DNA of 13,140 bases from UBA12276 sp041476285. GTDB lineage: Archaea; Micrarchaeota; Micrarchaeia; Micrarchaeales; Micrarchaeaceae. The stretch lies in contig JBGOTD010000014.1 in NCBI GenBank assembly GCA_041476285.1, positions 1-13,140 of the forward strand, written 5' to 3'. Of this stretch, positions 1 through 6,254 are shown piece by piece; within the stretch, counting starts at the first letter, position 1, and each line of letters begins with the position of its first letter. The notes below the pieces were generated by a model that was given only the letters and a program-made list of their open reading frames with translations, had not been told where the DNA came from and did not search any database. Both the position numbers and the translations under genes were made by a program.

Positions 1-266
1 ATCGCGCCTCCGGTACCAAGCGGTTCGTCCTCTATTTCAAAATTTATATCTACACCAAGCCTAGCACCCGTGCCTAGGTGTTCTATCAATTTTTCCTTCA
101 TGTAGCCTGTAGAGATCACAAATGAATTGATGCCGTACTTTTTCATCCATTCTATCTGCCATTCTATTATGGTTTTTTTACCTACTTCCAACATCGGCTT
201 AGGTTTATCATTAGTCAAAGGACGCAGTCTTCTGCCCTCTCCACCAGCAAGTATTAACGCCTTCAT
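1..266 (-). CDS. NDP-sugar pyrophosphorylase (nucleotidyltransferase), N-terminal part
   Basis: This is the first 88 codons of a nucleotidyltransferase that makes NDP-sugars from a sugar 1-phosphate and an NTP; the rest lies outside the window. The protein begins MKALILAGGEGRRLRPLT, the family's glycine-rich nucleotide-binding loop, followed by the conserved KPKPML segment (about residues 22-27). A later EDEPLGTGGA stretch (about residues 79-88) matches the PLGTAGA motif of mannose-1-phosphate guanylyltransferases and glucose-1-phosphate thymidylyltransferases. The ATG at 266 gives the usual compact N terminus. Substrate and nucleotide cannot be decided from this fragment. An NDP-sugar product could feed the lipid-linked glycan used by the AglB encoded downstream, but that link is inference. 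The gene is divergent from L15e. Confidence 0.9.
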   Translation of the reverse strand, partial: MKALILAGGEGRRLRPLTNDKPKPMLEVGKKTIIEWQIEWMKKYGINSFVISTGYMKEKLIEHLGTGARLGVDINFEIEDEPLGTGGA

Positions 267-300
267 TAAATCATCAACATATAACTATTACTGCAAAATA

Positions 301-322
301 AAGCTAAATATACCATTAGCTT
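301..322. repeat. 7-bp inverted repeat in divergent promoter region
   Basis: AAGCTAA at 301-307 is followed after 8 nt by its perfect reverse complement TTAGCTT at 316-322. It lies between the divergent sugar nucleotidyltransferase gene (start 266) and L15e (start about 383). It could be a dimeric regulator site or a hairpin in the leader of the minus-strand gene, or chance in AT-rich DNA. Confidence 0.3.
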
Positions 323-351
323 ATAAATCCTTACGACATAATATTTAATGC

Positions 352-359
352 TTTTTATA
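352..359 (+). promoter_or_regulatory. Probable TATA box of L15e
   Basis: A TTTTTATA stretch lies about 27 nt upstream of the ATG at 383. This is normal archaeal TATA spacing if transcription starts at or next to the start codon, so the mRNA would be leaderless. There is no Shine-Dalgarno-like sequence in front of the start. Confidence 0.5.
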
Positions 360-382
360 TTTCAACAAGTGATCGAGTGAGC

Positions 383-940
383 ATGTATAAACAAATGAAG
401 CAAACTATGCAAGCTGAATACAAGAACAGGTCAGACATATACAAATCACGCATAATAAAATGGAATACAGAACCTCCAATGATGCGTATAGACAAGCCTA
501 CCAACATAGCCAGGGCGAGGGAATTAGGATACAAGGCAAAAGAAGGCGTGCTTATGGTGAGGGTAATGTTGCATGGCGGCAGCAGGAAAAGGAAGCATGC
601 GGCCGGAGGCAGAAAACCGTCAAAAAGCGGTAGATATTTCACCCAGTCAAAATCATTTCAGGCAATAGCCGAGGAACGAGCAGCCAGGAAATTTTCCAAT
701 TTCGAGGTATTAAATTCCTATTTTGTAGGCACTGCAGGTTCCAGGAAATTTTACGAGATAATACTTCTTGACAAAAACAGCAGCACAATAATGTCCGACC
801 AGCAGTACAAGAACATAATAGCCCAGAACAAAAGGGCATTTAGGGGACTTACCTCTGTAGGAAGAAGGCACAGGGGCATGGCAAGAAAGCGTTTTGGTGC
901 ACATAAAATAAGGCCAAGCCAAAATAAGCTCAAAGCCTAA
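383..940 (+). CDS. rpl15e: Large ribosomal subunit protein L15e (eL15)
   Basis: eL15 is a 50S protein found in archaea and eukaryotes but not bacteria. The protein has about 185 residues, close to the family length. Recognisable family blocks are RARELGYKAKEGVLMVRV near the N terminus, the basic GGRKPSKSGR segment, the AEERAARKFSNFEVLNSYFVG core and RAFRGLTSVGRRHRGM near the C terminus, ending in a basic tail. The ATG at 383 is preferred because the TATA box at 352-359 would place transcription initiation right there. A GTG at 377 adds two residues and gives the MSMYK-type N terminus seen in other archaeal L15e proteins, so it remains an alternative. The gene probably has its own promoter, with the minus-strand sugar nucleotidyltransferase diverging from it. 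Confidence 0.96.
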   Translation: MYKQMKQTMQAEYKNRSDIYKSRIIKWNTEPPMMRIDKPTNIARARELGYKAKEGVLMVRVMLHGGSRKRKHAAGGRKPSKSGRYFTQSKSFQAIAEERAARKFSNFEVLNSYFVGTAGSRKFYEIILLDKNSSTIMSDQQYKNIIAQNKRAFRGLTSVGRRHRGMARKRFGAHKIRPSQNKLKA

Positions 941-986
941 GGACCAAAATCCTAAATATAACTTAAAAAAGTGCAAAAAAGCAAAA

Positions 987-997
987 TGTATATATAC
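987..997 (+). promoter_or_regulatory. Probable TATA box of the TFE-Pcc1 unit
   Basis: TGTATATATAC lies in the 115-nt gap between L15e and TFE. It would place a transcription start near 1018-1022, leaving an untranslated leader of about 35 nt before the ATG at 1056. A GAGGG at 1030-1034 is a weak ribosome-binding candidate, better spaced for the alternative GTG at 1047 than for the ATG. Nothing else is evident in this gap. Confidence 0.5.
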
Positions 998-1055
998 TTT
1001 GAAGACGTAATATTATCTATCTGTTTAAAGAGGGCTTAGAACCCTGGTGTATACT

Positions 1056-1832
1056 ATGCCAAAACCCAAAACCCACAAAAAAAGCCCACTCAAAAAAACA
1101 AACGCTAAACGAAGGAATCTTACTCAAAAAAGAAAGCCAGTTGCAAAGCATCAGAATCGCAATTCTAAAAAGCACATAAAAACTTCAGCCAAGCCAAAAA
1201 AGGCAACGCAAAAAATCAAGTCTAACATATCTGTAAAACAGAATGTAAAACAGCTTACCAATGTCGCAAAGCAAAAAGAAAAGGAGGCATCAGGAAGGAA
1301 AAGGACGAACGTAAGCGTACCACAACCAGATGAAGTAAAGGTTGCTTTGGACGGACTTTTATCAAACGAAAGAGCAGTAGAATATCTCAAGAAAAATGTA
1401 AGCAAGATGGCCGTGGATGTCATAGGGATGTTGGTTACCCCAAAGACTGACGAATATCTTGCTGAACAGCTGGGCACGAAGATAAACGCAATAAGGCGTA
1501 TACTTAACATAATGCAGGGATACGGCATAACAAACTACTACATATCAAAAAACACAAAGGGCTGGCTCTCATTTGCCTGGTACATAAACATCAGCAAGCT
1601 TTCACCATTCCTTGAATATGTAGAGGGCATGGAAAGGGAAAAGTCAATAGTCAACGAAACGTGTAACGATTATTTCATTTGCGACGGTTGCTATAAGACA
1701 GACAGATTCGTATTCACATTCGATTCCGCTTTCGAAAACAGCTTCAAGTGCAATAACTGCGGAAAGAACCTTAACAGGATGAACAGGGACGAAGCAGAGA
1801 TCCTCGTAAATAAGGGCATAACCAAATTATAA
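1056..1832 (+). CDS. tfe: Transcription initiation factor E (TFE, TFIIE-alpha homologue) with basic N-terminal tail
   Basis: TFE binds the archaeal preinitiation complex next to TBP and TFB and helps open the promoter. With the ATG start the protein has 258 residues. Residues about 92-190 form the winged-helix domain, with the family-like stretch KTDEYLAEQLGTKINAIRRI and the following GWLSFAWYI strand. Residues about 205-240 form a zinc ribbon with cysteines at 209, 212, 232 and 235 (CDGC and CNNC). The first 85-90 residues are very rich in Lys and Arg, probably disordered, and absent from typical TFE proteins of about 170-190 residues. A GTG at 1047 would add three residues. Pcc1 begins 15 nt after the stop, so the two genes are probably co-transcribed. 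Confidence 0.88.
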   Translation: MPKPKTHKKSPLKKTNAKRRNLTQKRKPVAKHQNRNSKKHIKTSAKPKKATQKIKSNISVKQNVKQLTNVAKQKEKEASGRKRTNVSVPQPDEVKVALDGLLSNERAVEYLKKNVSKMAVDVIGMLVTPKTDEYLAEQLGTKINAIRRILNIMQGYGITNYYISKNTKGWLSFAWYINISKLSPFLEYVEGMEREKSIVNETCNDYFICDGCYKTDRFVFTFDSAFENSFKCNNCGKNLNRMNRDEAEILVNKGITKL

Positions 1833-1847
1833 ACAGGCAACGATTTG

Positions 1848-2087
1848 ATGGTGGCTAGCTCAACAAAAAGCAAGCTGCAACTAAAACTTATCCTTAAAAA
1901 AGAGCAAAAGCTGAACTATACAAGAATATTGACAAAGAGCCTAAGGCATAAAAGAAGCAACATCAGCATAAAAGAAACAAAGGATAAACTCATAATAAAG
2001 ATAAAAGCCGAAGACGCGACAGCACTAAGGGCATCAATAAACACTTTAATCAGGGATTTGCAAGTAATAGAAGCCACAAAATTATAA
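1848..2087 (+). CDS. pcc1: KEOPS complex subunit Pcc1
   Basis: Pcc1 is the small dimerising subunit of KEOPS, which makes t6A at position 37 of tRNAs reading ANN codons. The 79-residue product has the family length and pattern. A basic N-terminal strand is followed by the hallmark C-terminal segment KIKAEDATALRASINTLIRD, matching the conserved D-T/A-T-A-L-R-A-S/A-x-N-S/T-x-L-R signature. The ATG at 1848 is chosen over the TTG one codon upstream. It follows TFE by 15 nt with no promoter between. Its 3' end faces the HAD phosphatase, with only 5 nt between the stop codons. The tRNA-Ile in this window has A37 next to U36 and should be a KEOPS substrate (inference). Confidence 0.85.
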   Translation: MVASSTKSKLQLKLILKKEQKLNYTRILTKSLRHKRSNISIKETKDKLIIKIKAEDATALRASINTLIRDLQVIEATKL

Positions 2088-2092
2088 AACAA

Positions 2093-2872
2093 CTATTTAC
2101 TTAATCTCTCCAGAAGAAACCTTGCAACTTCTTCACCACCTAACCCGTTACCACTGGTCTTATATTTCCCCCAAACAACATTCGGCTCCACGGTAACCCC
2201 CACTCCGAATTCCAGCATCTCCTTATCATTCAATGCGTTCCCTGTAGTCATTATTTCGTCTCTACCTAAACCAAGTTTGTTCGCAATCTCACCAATCATG
2301 GCACCTTTGGTAATTCCCTTAAGTCCGAGATCAAAGGCCTCACCAGTCCATATGCAATAAATAATTCCTTCAGGGTCTGTTTGCTTTACTAAATCGTAAA
2401 TGAGCGGGTTTTCATCCGAATGCACAGTCAGGTTGAAAATCTTTGGTTCAAATCCCCGCAGTTTCATCGAAGCGGAATTCTCCGATACAAGATTTTTTAT
2501 TGTGTACAACTTCTCAAAATACTCGTTCGGGTAATCGGCATGTATTATTTTCCCATCTATAAACGTTATTGCACCGTTCTCTGTTTGTAGTATTACATCT
2601 TTATCAAAAAAATTCGTTACAAGACTTCTTAGGTAAAGAAGATTTCTTCCGGAGGAAAATGCAACACGCATATGTTTTTTCAATCTAGTGACATTCTCAA
2701 TAAATTCACCCGATAGTTTATGCGTCTTCATATCAAATTCGGTTCCATCCGCACTCTCATGAAGTTTTGTGCCCTTTGGTATTATCACTCCATCTATGTC
2801 AAAAACAACCAACCTTAACTTTTTTACTTCAGTGTCACTCATTTCCACCAAAGGCCTTATCACTTTATCCAT
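2093..2872 (-). CDS. HAD-superfamily phosphatase, Cof/phosphoglycolate-phosphatase-like (type IIB)
   Basis: A 259-residue HAD hydrolase. Visible motifs, numbered from the ATG at 2872, are: motif I VVFDIDGVI with the nucleophile and acid/base pair D25 and D27; motif II in AFSSGRN (Ser at about 73-74); motif III Lys at 189 in GITKGAMIGEIANKLGL; and motif IV GNALND at 211-216. The GITKG lysine and long cap suit the type IIB group of sugar-phosphate and phosphoglycolate phosphatases. In motif IV the first acidic residue of the usual GDxxND is Asn (N212), which may alter magnesium binding. A TTG at 2881 would add three residues. It lies 17 nt downstream of the Nudix gene on the same strand, probably in one operon. 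The substrate is unknown. Confidence 0.8.
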   Translation of the reverse strand: MDKVIRPLVEMSDTEVKKLRLVVFDIDGVIIPKGTKLHESADGTEFDMKTHKLSGEFIENVTRLKKHMRVAFSSGRNLLYLRSLVTNFFDKDVILQTENGAITFIDGKIIHADYPNEYFEKLYTIKNLVSENSASMKLRGFEPKIFNLTVHSDENPLIYDLVKQTDPEGIIYCIWTGEAFDLGLKGITKGAMIGEIANKLGLGRDEIMTTGNALNDKEMLEFGVGVTVEPNVVWGKYKTSGNGLGGEEVARFLLERLSK

Positions 2873-2889
2873 GCAAATCAACGTATCTG

Positions 2890-3354
2890 TTATCTAACTG
2901 TGGCTATAATACACTTTACTACTTCTTTGTTTTCTTTATCATAATAGAAATCGACTTCAAATCTCTTGTTTTTTAGCATAGGCCCGATCCAATAATTATC
3001 ATCATCCCACATTTCCTCATAGGGTATCCTGTCTATATCAAACCACCTTACCTCGCCCTCATCTGTAGATTTCACCTCTCCATCAAAACTTCTGGTAGAG
3101 AAAAGGTGCACCGTGAAGGTCAGCTCCTCTTTGCCGTCCATGTGAAAATTAAGAGGTCCGTGATTCATCAGGTTCTTTATCTTTAATCCTGTCTCCTCCA
3201 AAACCTCCCTTATGGCGCAGTCTTCAGCGGTCTCATCAGGATCTATTTTACCTCCAGGGGCATTCCACTTTCCCTTGCTAATGCCTCTCGTGGCCTTTTT
3301 AAGCAGCATTTTATCACCATCCAAAATATGGCATAATGTAAGGTCCGTGGACAC
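2890..3354 (-). CDS. Nudix hydrolase, MTH1-like (8-oxo-dGTP diphosphatase family)
   Basis: A 154-residue Nudix protein with a perfect signature, G-x5-E-x7-REVLEETGL, spanning residues 35-57. WNAPGGK precedes it, and a C-terminal block with RWFDIDRIPYEEMWDDDNYW (about residues 103-122) resembles the substrate-pocket region of MTH1 proteins. Such enzymes hydrolyse oxidised purine nucleoside triphosphates to monophosphates. This specificity is inferred from resemblance. The start is the GTG at 3354; the same frame is open for 19 more codons back to a TAA but has no ATG there, and the N terminus already matches the family. Upstream AT-rich DNA at 3424-3435 is a plausible promoter shared back-to-back with L3. 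The HAD phosphatase follows 17 nt downstream. Confidence 0.88.
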   Translation of the reverse strand: MSTDLTLCHILDGDKMLLKKATRGISKGKWNAPGGKIDPDETAEDCAIREVLEETGLKIKNLMNHGPLNFHMDGKEELTFTVHLFSTRSFDGEVKSTDEGEVRWFDIDRIPYEEMWDDDNYWIGPMLKNKRFEVDFYYDKENKEVVKCIIATVR

Positions 3355-3423
3355 AATATCACTAAATAATATCAGATTCTTCTTATTTTTAGCTTTTACT
3401 GCCTCAAATCCTTAAAAAGTAAA

Positions 3424-3437
3424 GATATATAAAAATA
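3424..3437. promoter_or_regulatory. AT-rich divergent promoter element for Nudix and L3
   Basis: A block of alternating A and T reads GATATATAAAAATA on the plus strand and TTTTTATATATC on the minus strand. Read on the minus strand it would start the Nudix mRNA near 3400, with a leader of about 45 nt. Read on the plus strand it would start the L3 operon mRNA near 3456, with a leader of about 75 nt. A second T/A-rich run at 3500-3510 is at the right distance for a leaderless L3 transcript, so the L3 start site is uncertain. Confidence 0.4.
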
Positions 3438-3460
3438 TAGACTAGAAGTATAATAGTCTA
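3438..3460. repeat. Inverted repeat next to the putative L3 transcription start
   Basis: TAGACTA at 3438-3444 and its reverse complement TAGTCTA at 3454-3460 flank a 9-nt spacer. The right arm overlaps the 8-bp palindrome GTCTAGAC at 3456-3463. Between the AT-rich box at 3424-3437 and its predicted start near 3456, it sits where an archaeal repressor would block initiation. No protein is known to bind it. Confidence 0.35.
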
Positions 3461-3477
3461 GACGTTGTGGCAATTAC

Positions 3478-3506
3478 AGAAAGATCAGTTTACAGGATCT
3501 TTTTTT
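3478..3506 (+). terminator. Hairpin plus T-tract in the L3 leader (candidate attenuator)
   Basis: AGAAAGATC at 3478-3486 can pair with GATCTTTTT at 3496-3504 across a 9-nt loop (one G-U wobble, the other eight pairs Watson-Crick). The 3' arm runs into seven consecutive Ts at 3500-3506, the shape of an intrinsic terminator. There is no upstream plus-strand gene nearby to end: the adjacent Nudix and HAD genes are on the minus strand. It could act as an attenuator for the ribosomal operon if transcription starts near 3456. Alternatively the T/A run at 3500-3510 is the TATA box of a leaderless L3 mRNA. Confidence 0.35.
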
Positions 3507-3531
3507 AAAATTTAGCATTATCGGGTCTATT

Positions 3532-4494
3532 ATGCACAGAGGCTCTTTACAGTATTGGCATCATCGACGCGCTCAGAGGCGTCTGCCTAGAGCACGCTCT
3601 TCACCAAAAAGCCTAAAGGAGCAAACGCCGCTCAATTTTGTAGCATACAAGGTCGGGATGGCGCACCTGGGCATGATTGACGATTCAGAATCACCATCCA
3701 AAAACACAGAGATAAGCACAGCCTGCACGATTCTGGAAGTTCCAAGAACTGAGGTTTACGGTGCGAGATTCTACATCAAGGACCACAACGGCTACAAAAA
3801 AGTGGAAATTGAGCTGCACAACAAGGAAATATCAGCCAAATTAAAGGAGAAGAAGCAGAAGAACGACGAGTCAAAGCTCAGCACGCTCAAGAACGAGCTC
3901 AGCAAGTTCTCAGACATAACGGCACTGATGGTAGCATACCCTAAGGGCTTAAGCGTTGAGCAGCATCATGTTGTGAGATTTGAGTCTGCGCTTGGGGGAA
4001 GCCAGGAGGAGAAGTTCAACTTCATAAGCTCAAGGCTCGGAAAGGAAATAAAGATGTCCGAGCTATTCAAGAATGGCGAATTTGTCGACATATCCTCAGT
4101 TACAAAGGGCAAGGGGTGGCAGGGAACAATAAAAAGATTCGGAACTGCAAAGCTGTACCACAAAGCAACAAACAAGACAAGGCACGTTGGAACTCTTGGT
4201 CCATTTACGCCGGGAAAGGTTCTTTTCACCGTGCCTCAGGCCGGTCAGCTGGGCTTCAACTACAGGACGGAATCAAACAAACGCATATTAAAGATAGGAA
4301 CAGCGGCAGAAGTCCAGACTGTAAGTCCGAAAGCAGGATTTCAGAATTACGGCACGATGAAAAACGACTATATCATAGTCAGAGGCTCTATAGGCGGACC
4401 TGCAAAAAGGCTGGTAAGGATCAGAAAGTCAATCAACAGGAACAAGAGCGGCATAAAGGAGCCGAAGATAAACTACATATCAATAAAAGGTTAA
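3532..4494 (+). CDS. rpl3: Large ribosomal subunit protein L3 (uL3)
   Basis: uL3 is an early-assembly 50S protein reaching towards the peptidyl-transferase centre. The 320-residue product has the archaeal/eukaryotic length, longer than the bacterial form. It starts MHRGSLQYWHHRRA, a version of the archaeal RRGS...PRKRA N terminus. Later come VAYKVGMAHLGMI, the conserved VTKGKGWQGTIKRFG segment (the loop nearest the active site), KTRHVGTLGPFTPGKV, and RGSIGGPAKRLVRIRKS near the C terminus. The ATG at 3532 is the first start in the frame, and no Shine-Dalgarno precedes it. It is the first gene of the seven-gene ribosomal cluster; L4 follows after 4 nt. Confidence 0.97.
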   Translation: MHRGSLQYWHHRRAQRRLPRARSSPKSLKEQTPLNFVAYKVGMAHLGMIDDSESPSKNTEISTACTILEVPRTEVYGARFYIKDHNGYKKVEIELHNKEISAKLKEKKQKNDESKLSTLKNELSKFSDITALMVAYPKGLSVEQHHVVRFESALGGSQEEKFNFISSRLGKEIKMSELFKNGEFVDISSVTKGKGWQGTIKRFGTAKLYHKATNKTRHVGTLGPFTPGKVLFTVPQAGQLGFNYRTESNKRILKIGTAAEVQTVSPKAGFQNYGTMKNDYIIVRGSIGGPAKRLVRIRKSINRNKSGIKEPKINYISIKG

Positions 4495-4498
4495 TTCG

Positions 4499-5281
4499 AT
4501 GCAAGAGGCAGAAGTATTATCATTGGATGGCAAGGCAAAGGGCAAAGTTGCACTGCCAGGAATGTTTGAAGATGAGGTGCGACCTGAGCTTATAAGAAGG
4601 GCTGTACTTGCGGAGAGCACAATGAAGCTCCAGCCACAAGGCCATTTCCTATTGGCAGGAATGCAGACCACTGCAAGATATTACGGCAGAATGAATTCAT
4701 ACAGAACAGGAAGGCACATGGGTAACGCAATAAGACCAAAACAGAAGCTCGGAGGAGGTGCGCAGGGCGCTGTCAGAAGGATACCATCATCTACAAAGGG
4801 AAAAAGAGCACACCCGCATCTTGTCGAGAAGATAATTGCAGAGGAAATAAACAAGAAAGAATACCAGAAGGCACTTGCAAGTGCAATAGCCGCTACGGGC
4901 CACGCAAAACAAAATGAGACAAGACCTATCGTAGTCGTTGATGATATAGAATCAATAAACAAAACAAAGGAGATGCTAAAGATATTCACAAATCTGAAAG
5001 TAAATTCTGCAATAGAAGCCAGCTCTGCAAAACCAAGGATAAAAAAAGGTCTGCGACGTTCGTCAAAGACAAAGCATTACAGAAGATCGGTCCTGCTTGT
5101 CATAAGCAAGAACGGAAGCGCAATCAAGGCGGCAAGGAACATGGCAGGCGTAGACGCATGCACCGTGTCTGGAATAACAGCAAATCTTCTTGCGCCGGGA
5201 GGTGTTCCTGGAAGGACAACCGTATGGAGCGAGCAGGCGATTAAAACGCTAGAGGAATCAATAAAAAAGCAAAGTCTGTGA
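4499..5281 (+). CDS. rpl4: Large ribosomal subunit protein L4 (uL4, archaeal L4/L1e type)
   Basis: uL4 lines the polypeptide exit tunnel with an extended loop. The 260 residues fit the archaeal family. The loop region at about residues 55-108 is basic and glycine-rich, including the QKLGGGAQGAVRRIPSS stretch expected of the tunnel-lining part. RPIVVVDDIESI and VLLVISKNGSAIKAARNMAGVDAC form the globular core, followed by LLAPGG near the C terminus. It starts 4 nt after the L3 stop and ends 4 nt before L23. In bacteria L4 represses its own operon; no equivalent control is established in archaea, though the L3 leader hairpin makes the question worth asking here. Confidence 0.96.
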   Translation: MQEAEVLSLDGKAKGKVALPGMFEDEVRPELIRRAVLAESTMKLQPQGHFLLAGMQTTARYYGRMNSYRTGRHMGNAIRPKQKLGGGAQGAVRRIPSSTKGKRAHPHLVEKIIAEEINKKEYQKALASAIAATGHAKQNETRPIVVVDDIESINKTKEMLKIFTNLKVNSAIEASSAKPRIKKGLRRSSKTKHYRRSVLLVISKNGSAIKAARNMAGVDACTVSGITANLLAPGGVPGRTTVWSEQAIKTLEESIKKQSL

Positions 5282-5285
5282 TAAA

Positions 5286-5537
5286 ATGAGCATATTAAAA
5301 TATCCACTTGCAACAGAAAAATCCGTAAGCATAGTGGACAGGGGCAACACAATAACATACATAGTTGACTCAAGGGCATCAAAGACTGAGATCAAGAGCG
5401 AATTCGAGAGAAGTTTCAACGTGAAGGTAAAAAGCATAAACATCATAAACCTGCCAAAGAATGCAAAGAAGGCATTTATCAAATTGGCAAAGGGATATAA
5501 TGCAACAGATGTTGCACTCAAATTAAAGCTGGTGTAA
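5286..5537 (+). CDS. rpl23: Large ribosomal subunit protein L23 (uL23)
   Basis: uL23 sits at the exit-tunnel rim and is the docking site for SRP and other nascent-chain factors. The product has 83 residues, the usual archaeal size. It begins SILKYPLATEKSVSIV, matching the family's hallmark YPL-x-TEK opening. The rest follows the expected fold: TYIVDSRASKTEIKSEFERSF, KVKSINIINLPK, and a C-terminal KLAKGYNATDVALKL segment. It is spaced 4 nt from L4 and 2 nt from L2, implying translation within one polycistronic message. Confidence 0.96.
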   Translation: MSILKYPLATEKSVSIVDRGNTITYIVDSRASKTEIKSEFERSFNVKVKSINIINLPKNAKKAFIKLAKGYNATDVALKLKLV

Positions 5538-5539
5538 GA

Positions 5540-6250
5540 ATGGGAAAGAAACTAAGACAGCAAAGAAGAGGAAAAGGATCAAACGTTTACGGCAAACTGC
5601 CAAACACCTTTGACATCCGCGTAAACTATCCTGGTCCTGACAAGGAAATAGCAGGCGAGGTAGTGGAGCTGATAAATCACACAGGGCATAGTGCACCACT
5701 GATGAAAGTACTATACGAGGACATGTCAACCGGTTATTTACTGGCCCCTGAAGGCATAAGACTTGGCAACAAGATAATGATAAGCGATACACCATCATAT
5801 TCATTGGGCAGCGTCATGAAAATAGGCGACGTTCCTGAAGGAACCCCTGTATACAACATAGAATCAAACCCTGGCGACGGCGGCAAGTTCGTCAGGAGCG
5901 CAGGAAGTGCGGCTTACATATCTGCACACCTTGGAAATGCCACTACGGTGGCAATGCCGTCAAAGTCCACAGTCACACTTAAAAACAACTGCAGGGCGCA
6001 GCTCGGTGTTCTTGCCTCTGGCGGTATGACGGACCAGCCAATAGTCAAGGCAGGCAAGGCTCACTACATAATGCATGCGATAAACAGGACATGGCCCGTA
6101 ATAAGGGGAGTAAAGATGAATCCTGTTGACCACCCGTTCGGTGGCAAGCAGCACCACAAGGGCAAGAGCAGCATGACATCAAGGAATGCACCCCCTGGAA
6201 GAAAGGTAGGTCACATAGCCGCAAGCAGAGTAGGCAGAAAGAAGAGGTAA
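5540..6250 (+). CDS. rpl2: Large ribosomal subunit protein L2 (uL2)
   Basis: uL2 is needed for subunit joining and supports the peptidyl-transferase centre. The 236-residue product has the archaeal length. It starts MGKKLRQQRRGKGS and contains the conserved late block NPVDHPFGGKQHHKGKSS followed by SRNAPPGRKVGHIAASRVGR, which carries the histidine-rich functional loop. The start lies 2 nt after L23. Codon use is informative: of 14 isoleucine codons I count 13 ATA and one ATC, so this essential, highly expressed protein depends on efficient AUA decoding. Confidence 0.97.
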   Translation: MGKKLRQQRRGKGSNVYGKLPNTFDIRVNYPGPDKEIAGEVVELINHTGHSAPLMKVLYEDMSTGYLLAPEGIRLGNKIMISDTPSYSLGSVMKIGDVPEGTPVYNIESNPGDGGKFVRSAGSAAYISAHLGNATTVAMPSKSTVTLKNNCRAQLGVLASGGMTDQPIVKAGKAHYIMHAINRTWPVIRGVKMNPVDHPFGGKQHHKGKSSMTSRNAPPGRKVGHIAASRVGRKKR

Positions 6251-6254
6251 TCGA

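Noticed and set aside
127..348. A 73-codon plus-strand open frame at the left edge
   Set aside because: It is mainly antisense to the clearly recognisable sugar nucleotidyltransferase N terminus and then runs into AT-rich intergenic DNA.
942..959. Short inverted repeat after L15e (AGGA and TCCT) as a terminator
   Set aside because: Only four base pairs with no T-tract directly after; too weak to call.
1151..1528. A 125-codon minus-strand open frame opposite TFE
   Set aside because: It mirrors the lysine-rich TFE tail, giving a Phe-rich hydrophobic translation typical of antisense AAA codons, and lacks any start signal or domain.
4116..4595. A 159-codon plus-strand open frame across the end of L3 and start of L4
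   Set aside because: It is an out-of-frame reading of L3/L4 with low-complexity, charge-rich translation and no family resemblance.
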